From positions 39,394-103,393 of the forward strand of contig DYKH01000002.1 of the NCBI GenBank assembly GCA_020722685.1: 64,000 nt of DNA. The letters are read 5' to 3'. The translations under genes and the position numbers were made by a program. The notes under the pieces were generated by a model. That model worked only from the letters and a program-made list of their open reading frames with translations. It searched no databases and was not told the DNA's origin. Positions 45,560 to 54,712 of the stretch are shown here, piece by piece. The number at the start of each line of letters is the position of its first letter. Within the stretch, counting starts at the first letter, position 1. The DNA comes from Caldithrix sp. GTDB lineage: Bacteria > KSB1 > UBA2214 > DYKH01.

Positions 45560-48500
45560 TTGCATCCGATTCAGCTTTTAACACGGCAGCGGCGGGCGTG
45601 TTTATTCGTCTTTACTCTTACCTTTGTTTGGTTGACCAATCCCGGTACGCTCCACGCTCAACAGATCAAATTCACGGACGTTACCAAGGCGATGAAGGCC
45701 GAAGGGTATACGCGCGTGCCAAAAACCCATCCGCAGGACACGGTAAGCTGCTTTGGCCACGGCTCCATCATGGCGGACATCACTGGTGATCTCCTCCCGG
45801 ATATTTACATTTCCAATGCAGTGCGACGGGCTGATAACCAGGTTCAGGACAAGCTGTATATTAGTTACGCCGGGCGGCCGTATGTGGCAGAGACCAATAC
45901 TCGCGGTCTTAAGGACAAGTACGGATTGACCGGCAGCCACGGCATTAGCTTTCTCGATTACGATAACGACGGCGATTTTGACGTTTACAATGCCACCACC
46001 GATGACCGTAACCGGCTCTACCGCAACCTTGGTAATGCCAACTATGAGGATGTTACCGACCAGGCTGGGCTTCCCAAGTTTTGCCTTTATATTGACCAAC
46101 CGGGATTTGCGGGATATGAATGCGTTGGCTATGGCACGCGCGGCGTGGTCGCCTTTGATGCCAACAACGATGGCTATATGGATTTGCTAGGCGTCAATTG
46201 GGGCCCGGTAGAAGACGCCAACGAGCAACCCTGGCCTACTCCGGAACAGCCAAACGAATTTTACATGAATGATGGGGACGGCACGTTTACCTACGACGCC
46301 GGCAACAGTCGCGGCCTTTCGCCAATGAATCCTACCAATATTGGCACGCAGGGAGTAACGGCCATTGACGTGGATAATGATAACGACATAGATGTATTTG
46401 TCTCTCATCGCAATTATGCCTTGTTAAGCACGAACCCTGACGGATCGGGTAATTTTGGGCCGGATTGGGAGCAACCGAGTCCAAATCAATTGTTCATCAA
46501 TGATGGGAGCGGACATTTTACCGATGAAACCCAGCAAAGAAAAATATACGATGCGATGAACGATTGTAATGGCACGACCTTCGCAGATTACGATAATGAC
46601 GGTGATTTGGATGCCTTCGTAGTTCCTAAGGGCACCACGTCTCACAGTCGAGTCCAGGTTTATGTCAATGACGGCCACGGAAATTTTGACAACAAAAGCA
46701 CGGAAACGAATATCGAGCAAACCGGTTTTTCCTGTCTATTCCTCGATGCGGATAATGACGGCGATTTGGACATTATCGCGCCCAGAACCTACCGGGATGT
46801 TTATTTCTATCGCAATGATGGCGGAGGCCGATTCACCAGGATTGGCACTGCAGGTTTTGAGAACACCCCCATCTATGACCCGCGCGGCGCCAGTATTGGC
46901 GATATTGACAACGACGGTGACGTGGACGTTTATTGGGTCGATGCAAACAAGGACACCGTCGCCAAGTACAGCAACCGCCTGTTTCGCAACGATACCCCAA
47001 CCAGTAATGGCTGGCTTAAAGTCACCGGCAGGGGACCCAGGGGAGACATGGGCGCCTTTGGCAGTAAAATTTGGGTTTTCGACAAGGGCTATATGGATGA
47101 CATGAGCCACCTGGTCGGGTACCGGCAGGTGCAGAACACCTACGGCTATTTGTGCCAGGACGATCCGGTGCAGCATTTTGGCTTGGGGCAAAGAGATAGC
47201 GTGGACGTAAAAGTACTGCTGCTGGATTCGACCATTTTCCAAGTCTACAGAGTACCAGCCAAACGAAGAATATTCTTTAACAAGCCGTCCGCCATGGCCT
47301 ACCACGACGGCGACGGGCAACAGGCGTTTGCGGGACAAGCTCTGCCCAAGCCGCTCAGCGTCATACTAACCTATACGGATTTGTCCGGAGCGTCGCAGCC
47401 GGCTATCGGCGTGCCGGTGACTTTTACTGTGATGACCGGCAACGGCAGTTTTGGTCAGACTCAGCCGGTCTACACCAATCTGCAGGGCATCGCGCAGACC
47501 ATATTTGTGTTGGGAACCACCAGCTTAGATCAGACGGTGCGGGCTACCTGTTCATTGATTCCTGGCGTCACGGTAGATTTCACCTTGCACGCTCAGCAAA
47601 GCGGCCCGGCGATCTTGAAGCTTGTATCGACGGAAAATCCCACCGGCACCGTCGGTCTGTCTTTGAGCGACTCGGTGAAAATTCAGGTCACCGACACCGC
47701 CAACGAGGGACAGGCCAATCATCCGGTGCATTTTGAGGTCGTTTCCGGAAACGGCCGTCTGTTCCCCGATAATGTGAATGCGATGGATCGGACTACCAAT
47801 GCCGCCGGTTATGCCGCGGTGGCTTGGCAATTGGGTACGGCATCCGGAAGCCAGCAACTGCGCATTACCTCGCTCAATAACGGCACGCCTTTGAGCGGCT
47901 CGCCGAAAATCGTCACGGCCACTGCGGTAGCAGGAGCCGTTATTGATATATACAAGCAAGACGGGGACGGCCAAACCGGCGCAGTGGACAGCTTGTTAGT
48001 TCCGCCTTTGGTCGCCAAAGCAATGGATCAGTATGGCAATCCGGTGTCCTCGGCAGCCCTGAAATTCGAGGTGATTGCCGGCGGCGGTCAGATTGATAGC
48101 ACAAACTCAGTCAATAAGACGACAAATGCCGAAGGCTTGGCCAGCGTACAATGGCGCTTGGGAAAGGTGGCCGGCGCTGAACAGAGGGTGCGCGTTTCTT
48201 TGAACACCAATCCGGCGATTTACACCGATTTTACAGCGACCGCTACGGCCGGAAAAGCCGCAGAGATGGTGTGGCTGGATTCCGATACTTTGTCCGGTCC
48301 GGTCAATAAGGCGTTGCCGGATTCTTTGTCCGCCAAAGTGGTAGACGCGTTTGGCAATGCAGTCAAGGATTTTGCCGTAACCTTTGCCGTGACCGCCGGC
48401 GGCGGCTTGGTCAATGGTCAAGCCAACGTCCATGTCGCCACCAATGCGCAGGGATTCGCCAAGGTGCAGTGGCAGCTTGGTCCCACTGTCGGAAGTCTGA

Positions 48501-50971
48501 ACAATACACTAACGGTGACAGCCTCTGGGCTGAGCGGCTCGCCGAAAATCGTGCGCGCCTCAGGCACGCCGGAGAAACCTTTTTCTATTGTCAAAGGAAC
48601 GAATGGCGGTGGGGATCAACAATCCGGCGTACCTTTGGCAACCCTGGACGATTCTTTGGTCGTTGTTGTCAAGGATAGTTTGGGTAACCCATTCCGGGGC
48701 CAGCAAGTGGTGTTCACCATTGAATCCGGCGATGCATTCTTCGGCAGCGCCAAGACCGCGAACCGTACCAGCGACGTGCAGGGCAGTGCAATCGTGTCGG
48801 TGAAGATGGGCACCAAGGCAGGACCCATTGCCATCAGCTCGACTGCCTCCTACAATGGGAAATCCTTAGTCAATTCGCCGCTGGCCTTCTCTGCTCAACT
48901 TGTCCCCGGTCCGGTAGATCAGACAAAATCACAAATCACGGCATCTTCTCCTGTCATTGCCAATGGCCGGGCGCGTTCAACGATTAGCGTCTCCCTCAAG
49001 GATGCCCACGGCAACGCGATCAGTGGGCAGAACGTCGAGCTGCACAATACAGGTATAGGCACTATGACGCAGCCGGCAGGCGGCACCGATGCAAACGGCA
49101 TGGCCACCGGCTACCTTTCCTCGACCCAAGCTGGGGTGAAAACAGTGTGGGCGGAGGTCAACAGCGCTGTGGTTACCAGGGATTCGGCGCAGGTTGTATT
49201 CACGCCCGGTGCGCCGGCCTTGATTAGTAAGGTCGATGGCGATGGCCAATCGGGAGTCGTTGGCAGATTCCTGGACGATCCCTTGGTGGCTGCCCTCACC
49301 GATTCTTTCGGCAACAAGATCACCGCTGCGACTCTGTCGGTGCAGCATCAGGTTCCGGGCGGGCAATTGACGCCGCTTCCAGACGTAATCACCGATGCCG
49401 AAGGTCGCGTTTCGATCTTGTACCAACTCAGCGCTAACCCTGGCATACATCAGGTGATCATCTCTTACGGCAATTTACCGCCAGCGACTTTTCAGGCTGA
49501 GGCTGTTCTGGGTGTACCGGCTTCCATCGAAAAAATCTCTGGCAACGATCAGAAGGTCCCCAAAGGAACCGATCTGCCTGCGCCTTTGGTGGTGAAGGTG
49601 AAAGATGCTCAAGGCGACTCGTTGCTCGGTCTGCCGGTGACATTTTCGCTGGTTTCGGGAACGGGCGCATTCATCGGTAACAATCCCGACACGACGGACA
49701 CCCACGGTTTGGCGCAAATCGGCTTTAGGATGGGCAATGAAGACGGGACGCGCATCATCCGCGCCTCGGTGCCCGGGCTGCAGCAGTACGCGGAATTTCA
49801 ATGTTCGGTTCGCAGCGCGCAAATTGCCCACATCGAAATCGCCAGCGGCAATCTGCAATCGACCCATCCGTCGGCGACGTTGCCGCTGCCCTTAGTTGTA
49901 CGCCTTGAGGATGAGCTAAACGAGCCGGGAGCCGGCGCGAGTGTGCAATTCTCCGTGATTAAGGGTGACGGGAAGGTTGATCCGACCTCGCCGGTTGTAG
50001 CTAACGAACAAGGTCTAGCTTCAGCCAAGTGGACATTGGGCGTTAGTGGCCAACAGCAGGTTAAAGCACAGGTTGTGGGAACGCCGAACTTGAGTGTGGT
50101 TTTCGATGCCTCTATTTCAACCAATCGCTTGCCGACGATTGTTTGTCCCGCCGACACCACGGTGAACGAAATGCAGCCTTTGACGTTTGTGGTGAAAGCA
50201 ACGGATGCAGATGGTGACGTGGTGAGATTCACCGCCAGCAATTTGCCTTCCGGCGCTTCTTTTGACGACAGCACTCGCCAGTTCGCCTGGACCCCGAGCT
50301 ATGAGCAAGCAGGCAGCTATCAAGTTCTCTTCACCGGCAAGGATGGCTACGGTGGGATCGTACAACAGACCAGTAGAATTACCGTCGTGAACGTGAATCG
50401 AGCGCCGCAGATCACCCAGTACTTTCCGCCCGAAAACAGGGTAATGGTCAACGGTGGGGATCGGATCATCTTCAAGGTCTGGGCAAATGATCCTGATGGT
50501 AATCTGCCGATTTATTACTGGACTTTTAACAAAGTTTATGTAGGCGATAAGGATTCCCTCGCCGTCATCGCCAATCCCTCCCTGCCGGAAAGCTCGACGG
50601 TCAAGGTGAAGGTTTCCGATGGCGACAAATTCGTCGAGCAAATCTGGACGCTTGTCATTTCAACCGGCGTGGACCGGCGAGACGCGGTGCTGCAAGCGTT
50701 CAATTTGGAGCAGAATTATCCCAATCCATTTAATCCGACTACCGCCATCGCTTTCAATCTGCCGCGCCGGTCGCACGTGCGAATAACGCTGTTCAATGAA
50801 ACCGGGCAATTAGTTCGAACATTGACCGACCAAGCGTATCCATCGGGCTCCTTCACTTTGGTGTGGGATGCGCGGAATGACGGCGGTCAAACGGTGCCGT
50901 CGGGCATCTATTACTACCAGATGGAAGCGGAAAGCTTTAAGGAAGTAAAAAAGCTTTTACTGTTGAAATGA
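45560..50971 (+). CDS. Second giant FG-GAP/UnbV/Big_1-repeat secreted protein with sorting domain
   Basis: 1803 residues from TTG 45560 (GAAAGGAC upstream), with a signal peptide ending LHAQQ. FG-GAP/VCBS repeats (about 35-480) carry calcium loops such as DYDNDGDFDVY and DVDNDNDIDVF. An ASPIC/UnbV-like module follows (484-577), then nine Big_1-like repeats (577-1523), a He_PIG-like domain (LPSGASFDDSTRQFAWTP) and another Ig-like domain. The sorting domain has NYPNPFNPTTAIAFNLP and ends KKLLLLK. It has the same architecture as the preceding gene but lacks its lectin-like and Fn3-like parts, so the two are tandem paralogues. Role inferred: surface display or adhesion. Confidence 0.85.
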   Translation: MHPIQLLTRQRRACLFVFTLTFVWLTNPGTLHAQQIKFTDVTKAMKAEGYTRVPKTHPQDTVSCFGHGSIMADITGDLLPDIYISNAVRRADNQVQDKLYISYAGRPYVAETNTRGLKDKYGLTGSHGISFLDYDNDGDFDVYNATTDDRNRLYRNLGNANYEDVTDQAGLPKFCLYIDQPGFAGYECVGYGTRGVVAFDANNDGYMDLLGVNWGPVEDANEQPWPTPEQPNEFYMNDGDGTFTYDAGNSRGLSPMNPTNIGTQGVTAIDVDNDNDIDVFVSHRNYALLSTNPDGSGNFGPDWEQPSPNQLFINDGSGHFTDETQQRKIYDAMNDCNGTTFADYDNDGDLDAFVVPKGTTSHSRVQVYVNDGHGNFDNKSTETNIEQTGFSCLFLDADNDGDLDIIAPRTYRDVYFYRNDGGGRFTRIGTAGFENTPIYDPRGASIGDIDNDGDVDVYWVDANKDTVAKYSNRLFRNDTPTSNGWLKVTGRGPRGDMGAFGSKIWVFDKGYMDDMSHLVGYRQVQNTYGYLCQDDPVQHFGLGQRDSVDVKVLLLDSTIFQVYRVPAKRRIFFNKPSAMAYHDGDGQQAFAGQALPKPLSVILTYTDLSGASQPAIGVPVTFTVMTGNGSFGQTQPVYTNLQGIAQTIFVLGTTSLDQTVRATCSLIPGVTVDFTLHAQQSGPAILKLVSTENPTGTVGLSLSDSVKIQVTDTANEGQANHPVHFEVVSGNGRLFPDNVNAMDRTTNAAGYAAVAWQLGTASGSQQLRITSLNNGTPLSGSPKIVTATAVAGAVIDIYKQDGDGQTGAVDSLLVPPLVAKAMDQYGNPVSSAALKFEVIAGGGQIDSTNSVNKTTNAEGLASVQWRLGKVAGAEQRVRVSLNTNPAIYTDFTATATAGKAAEMVWLDSDTLSGPVNKALPDSLSAKVVDAFGNAVKDFAVTFAVTAGGGLVNGQANVHVATNAQGFAKVQWQLGPTVGSLNNTLTVTASGLSGSPKIVRASGTPEKPFSIVKGTNGGGDQQSGVPLATLDDSLVVVVKDSLGNPFRGQQVVFTIESGDAFFGSAKTANRTSDVQGSAIVSVKMGTKAGPIAISSTASYNGKSLVNSPLAFSAQLVPGPVDQTKSQITASSPVIANGRARSTISVSLKDAHGNAISGQNVELHNTGIGTMTQPAGGTDANGMATGYLSSTQAGVKTVWAEVNSAVVTRDSAQVVFTPGAPALISKVDGDGQSGVVGRFLDDPLVAALTDSFGNKITAATLSVQHQVPGGQLTPLPDVITDAEGRVSILYQLSANPGIHQVIISYGNLPPATFQAEAVLGVPASIEKISGNDQKVPKGTDLPAPLVVKVKDAQGDSLLGLPVTFSLVSGTGAFIGNNPDTTDTHGLAQIGFRMGNEDGTRIIRASVPGLQQYAEFQCSVRSAQIAHIEIASGNLQSTHPSATLPLPLVVRLEDELNEPGAGASVQFSVIKGDGKVDPTSPVVANEQGLASAKWTLGVSGQQQVKAQVVGTPNLSVVFDASISTNRLPTIVCPADTTVNEMQPLTFVVKATDADGDVVRFTASNLPSGASFDDSTRQFAWTPSYEQAGSYQVLFTGKDGYGGIVQQTSRITVVNVNRAPQITQYFPPENRVMVNGGDRIIFKVWANDPDGNLPIYYWTFNKVYVGDKDSLAVIANPSLPESSTVKVKVSDGDKFVEQIWTLVISTGVDRRDAVLQAFNLEQNYPNPFNPTTAIAFNLPRRSHVRITLFNETGQLVRTLTDQAYPSGSFTLVWDARNDGGQTVPSGIYYYQMEAESFKEVKKLLLLK

Positions 50972-51374
50972 AATGCCTATATTCGCCCCGTTGTGACAAA
51001 CCGGCCCGTGATAAGTAACCAAGTCGCTGGAGTGAGGAAAGCGGATTTGATCTTCTGGGAGCATGGATGCCGGCTTTAAGCCGTGTGTGATGGCACCGTC
51101 AGTGCACCGGGGCGATGGGCGTCGTTTTGAAAAGATGCTTTCAGCATGACAGGGTGTGTTCCGCACACGGTCATTCCGGAGGAATCTTTTCAAGAGAGGG
51201 CACTGATTGCAGATGGCAGCTTTTCGCGTGAGTGTGAAAGGATGCTTCTCGCATGACATCCTCCATTACGCCGCATCCAGGCAGGCGAGAACAATCACTT
51301 GCGAATGACCTCCTCCATCACTCCAGCTAACTCGCACACCAACCCAATCAACTGGTAACGCTCAGGAGGGGCAA
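50972..51374. other. Gene-free 400-bp region with dispersed repeats
   Basis: No supported gene. It contains AAAGATGCTTTCAGCATGAC (51131-51150), then the 88-bp repeat at 51170-51257, and near 51008 a CCCGTGATAAGTAAC motif faintly like the end of the 125-bp element. AGGAGGGG at 51364-51371 is the ribosome-binding site of the next gene. Confidence 0.6.
51170..51257. repeat. 88-bp dispersed repeat, copy 2
   Basis: It begins GTCATTCCGGAGGAATCTTT and ends AGGATGCTTCTCGCATGAC. Length and both ends match the copy at 31553-31639; the interiors are diverged. An extra copy of the end motif (AAGATGCTTTCAGCATGAC) lies just upstream. Confidence 0.5.
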
Positions 51375-52244
51375 TTGGTCAAGGATCTATTCATATCCTT
51401 GCGTCCCAAGCAATGGACAAAAAATGTTATAGTCTTTGCCGGCTTGTTCTTTGCCGGCGACGTCCGGAAACCCAACAAATTTGCCCTCGCCTTGTTGACG
51501 TTCGGCCTGTTTTGTCTGACTTCCAGCAGCGGGTATTTGCTCAATGACATTTTTGATCGGGATAAGGACCGGCTGCATCCGCATAAACGGTTTCGGCCCA
51601 TCGCAGCGGGCAAGATATCGATCAAGACAGCCGCGTTTTGGGCTTTTGTGCTTTTAGGGGTAGCGTTATATTTCAGCTACCAGGTCAGCTACATTTTTGC
51701 GGTCATATTGTCTACCTACTACCTCTTAACCCTGTTCTATACTGCCTACCTCAAGCACATTATTATCGTGGACGTGATGGTCATCGCTTCCGGCTTTATG
51801 TTTCGCGCCATTGGCGGCACGGTGATTCTGGGTGAGGAGGTTTCTTCCTGGTTGATCATCTGCACCATCTTTTTGGCGCTTTTTTTGGCGCTGAGCAAGA
51901 GGCGGTCGGAGGTGGTCGCGCTGGGCACAAACGCCGGCAACGTTCGCGAGACCTTGGGCGAGTACAACAGCCACCTCTTGGATCAGTTGCTCAACGTCGT
52001 CACCGCAGCCTGCTTGATGAGCTATGCCCTCTACACCTTGGACCCAAACACCGTGGCCAAGTTTGGCACCCGGCGACTGGTGTTCACGCTGCCGTTTGTC
52101 ATTTACGGAATTTTTCGCTATCTTTATTTGGTACACAATCGTAATTTGGGCGAGTCGCCGGAGCAGGTTCTCCTGAGCGACAAGCCGCTGCTGACTTGCA
52201 TTCTGCTATACGGAATCTCGGCAGCAATGATCATTTATCTTTAG
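51375..52244 (+). CDS. UbiA-family prenyltransferase, polyprenyl-phosphate phosphoribosyltransferase-like
   Basis: A 289-residue membrane protein with about eight to nine hydrophobic segments. SLRPKQWTKNVIVFAGLFFAG at the N-terminus and the first Asp-rich motif NDIFDRDKDRLHP (N57-D65) match the subgroup that moves 5-phosphoribose onto a polyprenyl phosphate (Rv3806c-type). DVMVIASGFMFRAIGG is the second conserved region. Other UbiA members transfer prenyl groups to aromatic acceptors, so the substrate is by subgroup resemblance. TTG start with a strong AGGAGGGG. Confidence 0.8.
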   Translation: MVKDLFISLRPKQWTKNVIVFAGLFFAGDVRKPNKFALALLTFGLFCLTSSSGYLLNDIFDRDKDRLHPHKRFRPIAAGKISIKTAAFWAFVLLGVALYFSYQVSYIFAVILSTYYLLTLFYTAYLKHIIIVDVMVIASGFMFRAIGGTVILGEEVSSWLIICTIFLALFLALSKRRSEVVALGTNAGNVRETLGEYNSHLLDQLLNVVTAACLMSYALYTLDPNTVAKFGTRRLVFTLPFVIYGIFRYLYLVHNRNLGESPEQVLLSDKPLLTCILLYGISAAMIIYL

Positions 52245-52318
52245 TTCGTGACCTTTCTGGTGAATAAGCCAATTGGCAAAAACGTAGCTTTCATCCCACA
52301 ACATAGAAGGATTTTATT

Positions 52319-53404
52319 TTGGCTAAATCCGTGGTCGCGGTGTTGAAAACGTCGCCGCAAAAGGTGTTGGCGGATATCGACAGACTCTTCAGGCTTGCCG
52401 GAGCGGACAAGTTTTTGAATCCGAGTAAAACGACGATTTTGAAGGACAATATTTCCTGGCATTATCCTTTCCTCGGCGCCAACACAACGCCCTGGCAGCT
52501 CGAGGGCTGCGTTCAAGCGCTGCGGAATGCCGGCTGTGCTGATCTGGTTTCCGTACACAACAGTACCGTGGTCACCAATTCGGCAAAGGGGGAGAGGCTG
52601 AACAAGCTCGCGCCCATTTACAAGAAATACAGGGTGCGGGAATACGAGAACTTTGATCCCGCGCAGATCAAATGGGTGCCTTACGAGCCGAAAGCCAAGA
52701 TGCTGGCGCTGCAGAAAATTTATCCCAAGGGCATTCATCTGCCGGAGTTTTTTTTCGACAAGAACATTGTCCATTTGCCGACTATGAAGACGCATATATA
52801 CACTACCACGACCGGCGCTATGAAGAATGCTTTCGGTGGATTGCTGAATACCCGGCGGCATTATACTCATTCTCTCATTCACGAGACGCTGGTGGATCTG
52901 TTGGTTATCCAGCAAGAAATCCACAGCGGCATCTTTGCGGTGATGGATGGCACGGTCTCCGGCTCGGGTCCCGGCCCGCGCACTATGCAGCCGCACGATA
53001 CTCATCTCATTCTTGCCAGCGGCGATCAAGTCGCCATCGATGCGGTGGCCGCCCAAATCATGGGATTCGATCCGATGAGCATTCGTTACATCCGTCTGGC
53101 GCACGAGCGGGGCTTGGGCACCGGCAACGTCAGCGAGATCGAGATTTGCGGGGAAGACATTTCCGGTCTCAATCTGCGTTATAAAGTTGGCGACAATTTG
53201 GCCAGTCGGGCCGGCGATCTTCTATGGTTTGGTCCCCTGAAGGTGCTGCAAAAGCTTTTCTTTCACACGCCGCTGGTTTACCTTTTTGTCTTTGGCTCGT
53301 TCTTTTACCATGATTTTCTCTGGTGGCCCACTTTCGGCAAAGCGCGGATGAAAGCATTCAAGGAAAAAAGTCCGTGGGGGAAGTTGTTTGAGGAGTATGA
53401 GTGA
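52319..53404 (+). CDS. DUF362 domain protein
   Basis: A 361-residue protein from TTG 52319, with AGAAGGATT upstream. The DUF362 fold is suggested by VHNSTVVTNSAKGERL, the central VHLPTMKTHIYTTTTGAMKN and the later AVMDGTVSGSGPGPR with GDQVAIDAVAAQIMGFDP. Many DUF362 proteins carry a C-terminal ferredoxin domain; this one has no Cys clusters, ending instead in a hydrophobic segment (LVYLFVFGSFFYHDFLWW). Its function is unknown. It follows the UbiA gene by 74 bases and may share its operon. Confidence 0.75.
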   Translation: MAKSVVAVLKTSPQKVLADIDRLFRLAGADKFLNPSKTTILKDNISWHYPFLGANTTPWQLEGCVQALRNAGCADLVSVHNSTVVTNSAKGERLNKLAPIYKKYRVREYENFDPAQIKWVPYEPKAKMLALQKIYPKGIHLPEFFFDKNIVHLPTMKTHIYTTTTGAMKNAFGGLLNTRRHYTHSLIHETLVDLLVIQQEIHSGIFAVMDGTVSGSGPGPRTMQPHDTHLILASGDQVAIDAVAAQIMGFDPMSIRYIRLAHERGLGTGNVSEIEICGEDISGLNLRYKVGDNLASRAGDLLWFGPLKVLQKLFFHTPLVYLFVFGSFFYHDFLWWPTFGKARMKAFKEKSPWGKLFEEYE

Positions 53405-53768
53405 AAATAGGTTGGTTGGATTCGCAGTTTTGGTTGTAGGCGGATTTAAAGAAACGGGCGCTTTTCTAATCATCACAGTCTACAAAATTAACTGATGAAG
53501 AGAAGAAGAAAATGTAGGGATATAAGTGCGAATACTGCGATGACGTCGAAGGAAGCAAATGGTTGAGCGGGAAGCCTTCAAATACAGAAGCAGTTTTGTG
53601 ATCCTCGAACATGTTCCCGTGGGGATTTGGGACAAGTGCCATTATCGTTACTATCACGCTTTTTGTTATAAAGGGTCGAAGAAATAGCAGAGGGAAGAAA
53701 AGCGCCGGAGAAAACGGAACCTGTTCCGGTGACTCATTTGGCTTGAGAGCCGGCTTTTGATGGTTAGC
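53405..53768. other. Gene-free stretch before palindrome copy 1
   Basis: No supported gene in about 360 bases. The only notable element is a short palindrome, GGAACCTGTTCC, near 53717. The long heptad palindrome follows directly, and the HAD gene starts at 53941. Confidence 0.5.
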
Positions 53769-53859
53769 ATTGACAATTGAACGTTGACCGTTGAACGTTG
53801 ACCATTGGTTCTAACGAGAGAAATAGTCAATGTTCAACGGTCAATTGTCAATGGTCAAC
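53769..53859 (-). repeat. Heptad-built long palindrome, copy 1 (inverted)
   Basis: About 91 bp. Heptad-like units (TTGACAA, TTGAACG, TTGACCG) run down to a centre, then their complements run up (GTCAATGTTCAACGGTCAA). Its centre ATTGGTTCTAACGAGAGAA corresponds to the reverse complement of the loop in copies 2 and 3, so this copy has opposite orientation. Confidence 0.8.
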
Positions 53860-53940
53860 CAAAAGAGATATTCTCCAGGCTGTCCACAATCCTATCGGCT
53901 AATGAAAATCCAAAGGATGATTGTTTCATAAAATTCAAAA

Positions 53941-54618
53941 ATGCTCATAAAGAAATCTTCTTTCCGCGCTCTTATCCTCGATTTTGACGGCGTCTCGGTC
54001 GATACCGAGCCTTTCCACTTTGAAGCCTTTCGCCGCACTCTCAGGCCCATCGGCATCGAGCTGCCGGATGATTACATTTTTCGTTTGGTCGGGGATCCGG
54101 TGCGCAAAAATTTTGAGGACATTGCCCGCGATTTCAACCAGAATTTGGATGTAGATCGCTACATCCAATTACGGGAAAAGGCCTATTTGGACATTCTTAC
54201 CAGCGAGCCTTTTGGCGCCAAGCCCGGTGTTTGGTCCATGATCGATTTTGCCAAAACAGCAGGCTGGAAAGTAGGATTGTGCACATCTTCTCCAAAGCAC
54301 CAAGTTCAGTTCCTTATCAATAAAATCATCCGGCACGACGGCAAACACCATCCGCCTGATCGGTTGTTCGACGCCATGGTGACGGTCGAGGACGTGCGAC
54401 ATACGAAGCCGCATCCTCAGCCTTATCTTCTTTGCGTCGAGAGACTACAAATTCCTTCCGCCCAATGTTTGGCCGTCGAGGATTCTCTGCCTGGTATTCA
54501 ATCCGCCAAAGCCGCGGGCTGCGCCTGCATCGGCTTGCGGGATTTCTACAATCATCATTTGGATTTCTCCTTAGCTGATGGGACTGTGGAGAGCCTTGAG
54601 GATATCTCCCTCGGTTGA
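53941..54618 (+). CDS. HAD-superfamily hydrolase, beta-phosphoglucomutase-like
   Basis: A 225-residue subfamily IA HAD protein. Motif I is LILDFDGVSVDTEP (nucleophile D14, acid D16), motif II is LCTSSPKH, and the motif III/IV region is HTKPHPQPYL with AVEDSLPGIQSAKAAG. A helical cap follows motif I. Relatives are sugar-phosphate phosphatases or phosphoglucomutases; the substrate cannot be told. The stop codon TGA falls inside the first bases of palindrome copy 2. Confidence 0.85.
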   Translation: MLIKKSSFRALILDFDGVSVDTEPFHFEAFRRTLRPIGIELPDDYIFRLVGDPVRKNFEDIARDFNQNLDVDRYIQLREKAYLDILTSEPFGAKPGVWSMIDFAKTAGWKVGLCTSSPKHQVQFLINKIIRHDGKHHPPDRLFDAMVTVEDVRHTKPHPQPYLLCVERLQIPSAQCLAVEDSLPGIQSAKAAGCACIGLRDFYNHHLDFSLADGTVESLEDISLG

Positions 54619-54706
54619 CCATTGATAATTGACCGTTGAACATTGACTATTTCTTTTGTCAAGACCAATAGTCAATGTTCAACGGTCAATGTTCAATTGT
54701 CAATGT
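54614..54706 (+). repeat. Heptad-built long palindrome, copy 2
   Basis: About 93 bp exactly between two convergent genes. The left arm includes TTGACCGTTGAACATTGAC, the loop is ATTTCTTTTGTCAAGACCA, and the right arm begins ATAGTCAATGTTCAACGGTC. The paired arms extend over 23 or more bases. Copy 3 is nearly identical across the loop and right arm. A bidirectional terminator role is possible. Confidence 0.85.
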
Positions 54707-54712
54707 TAACTG

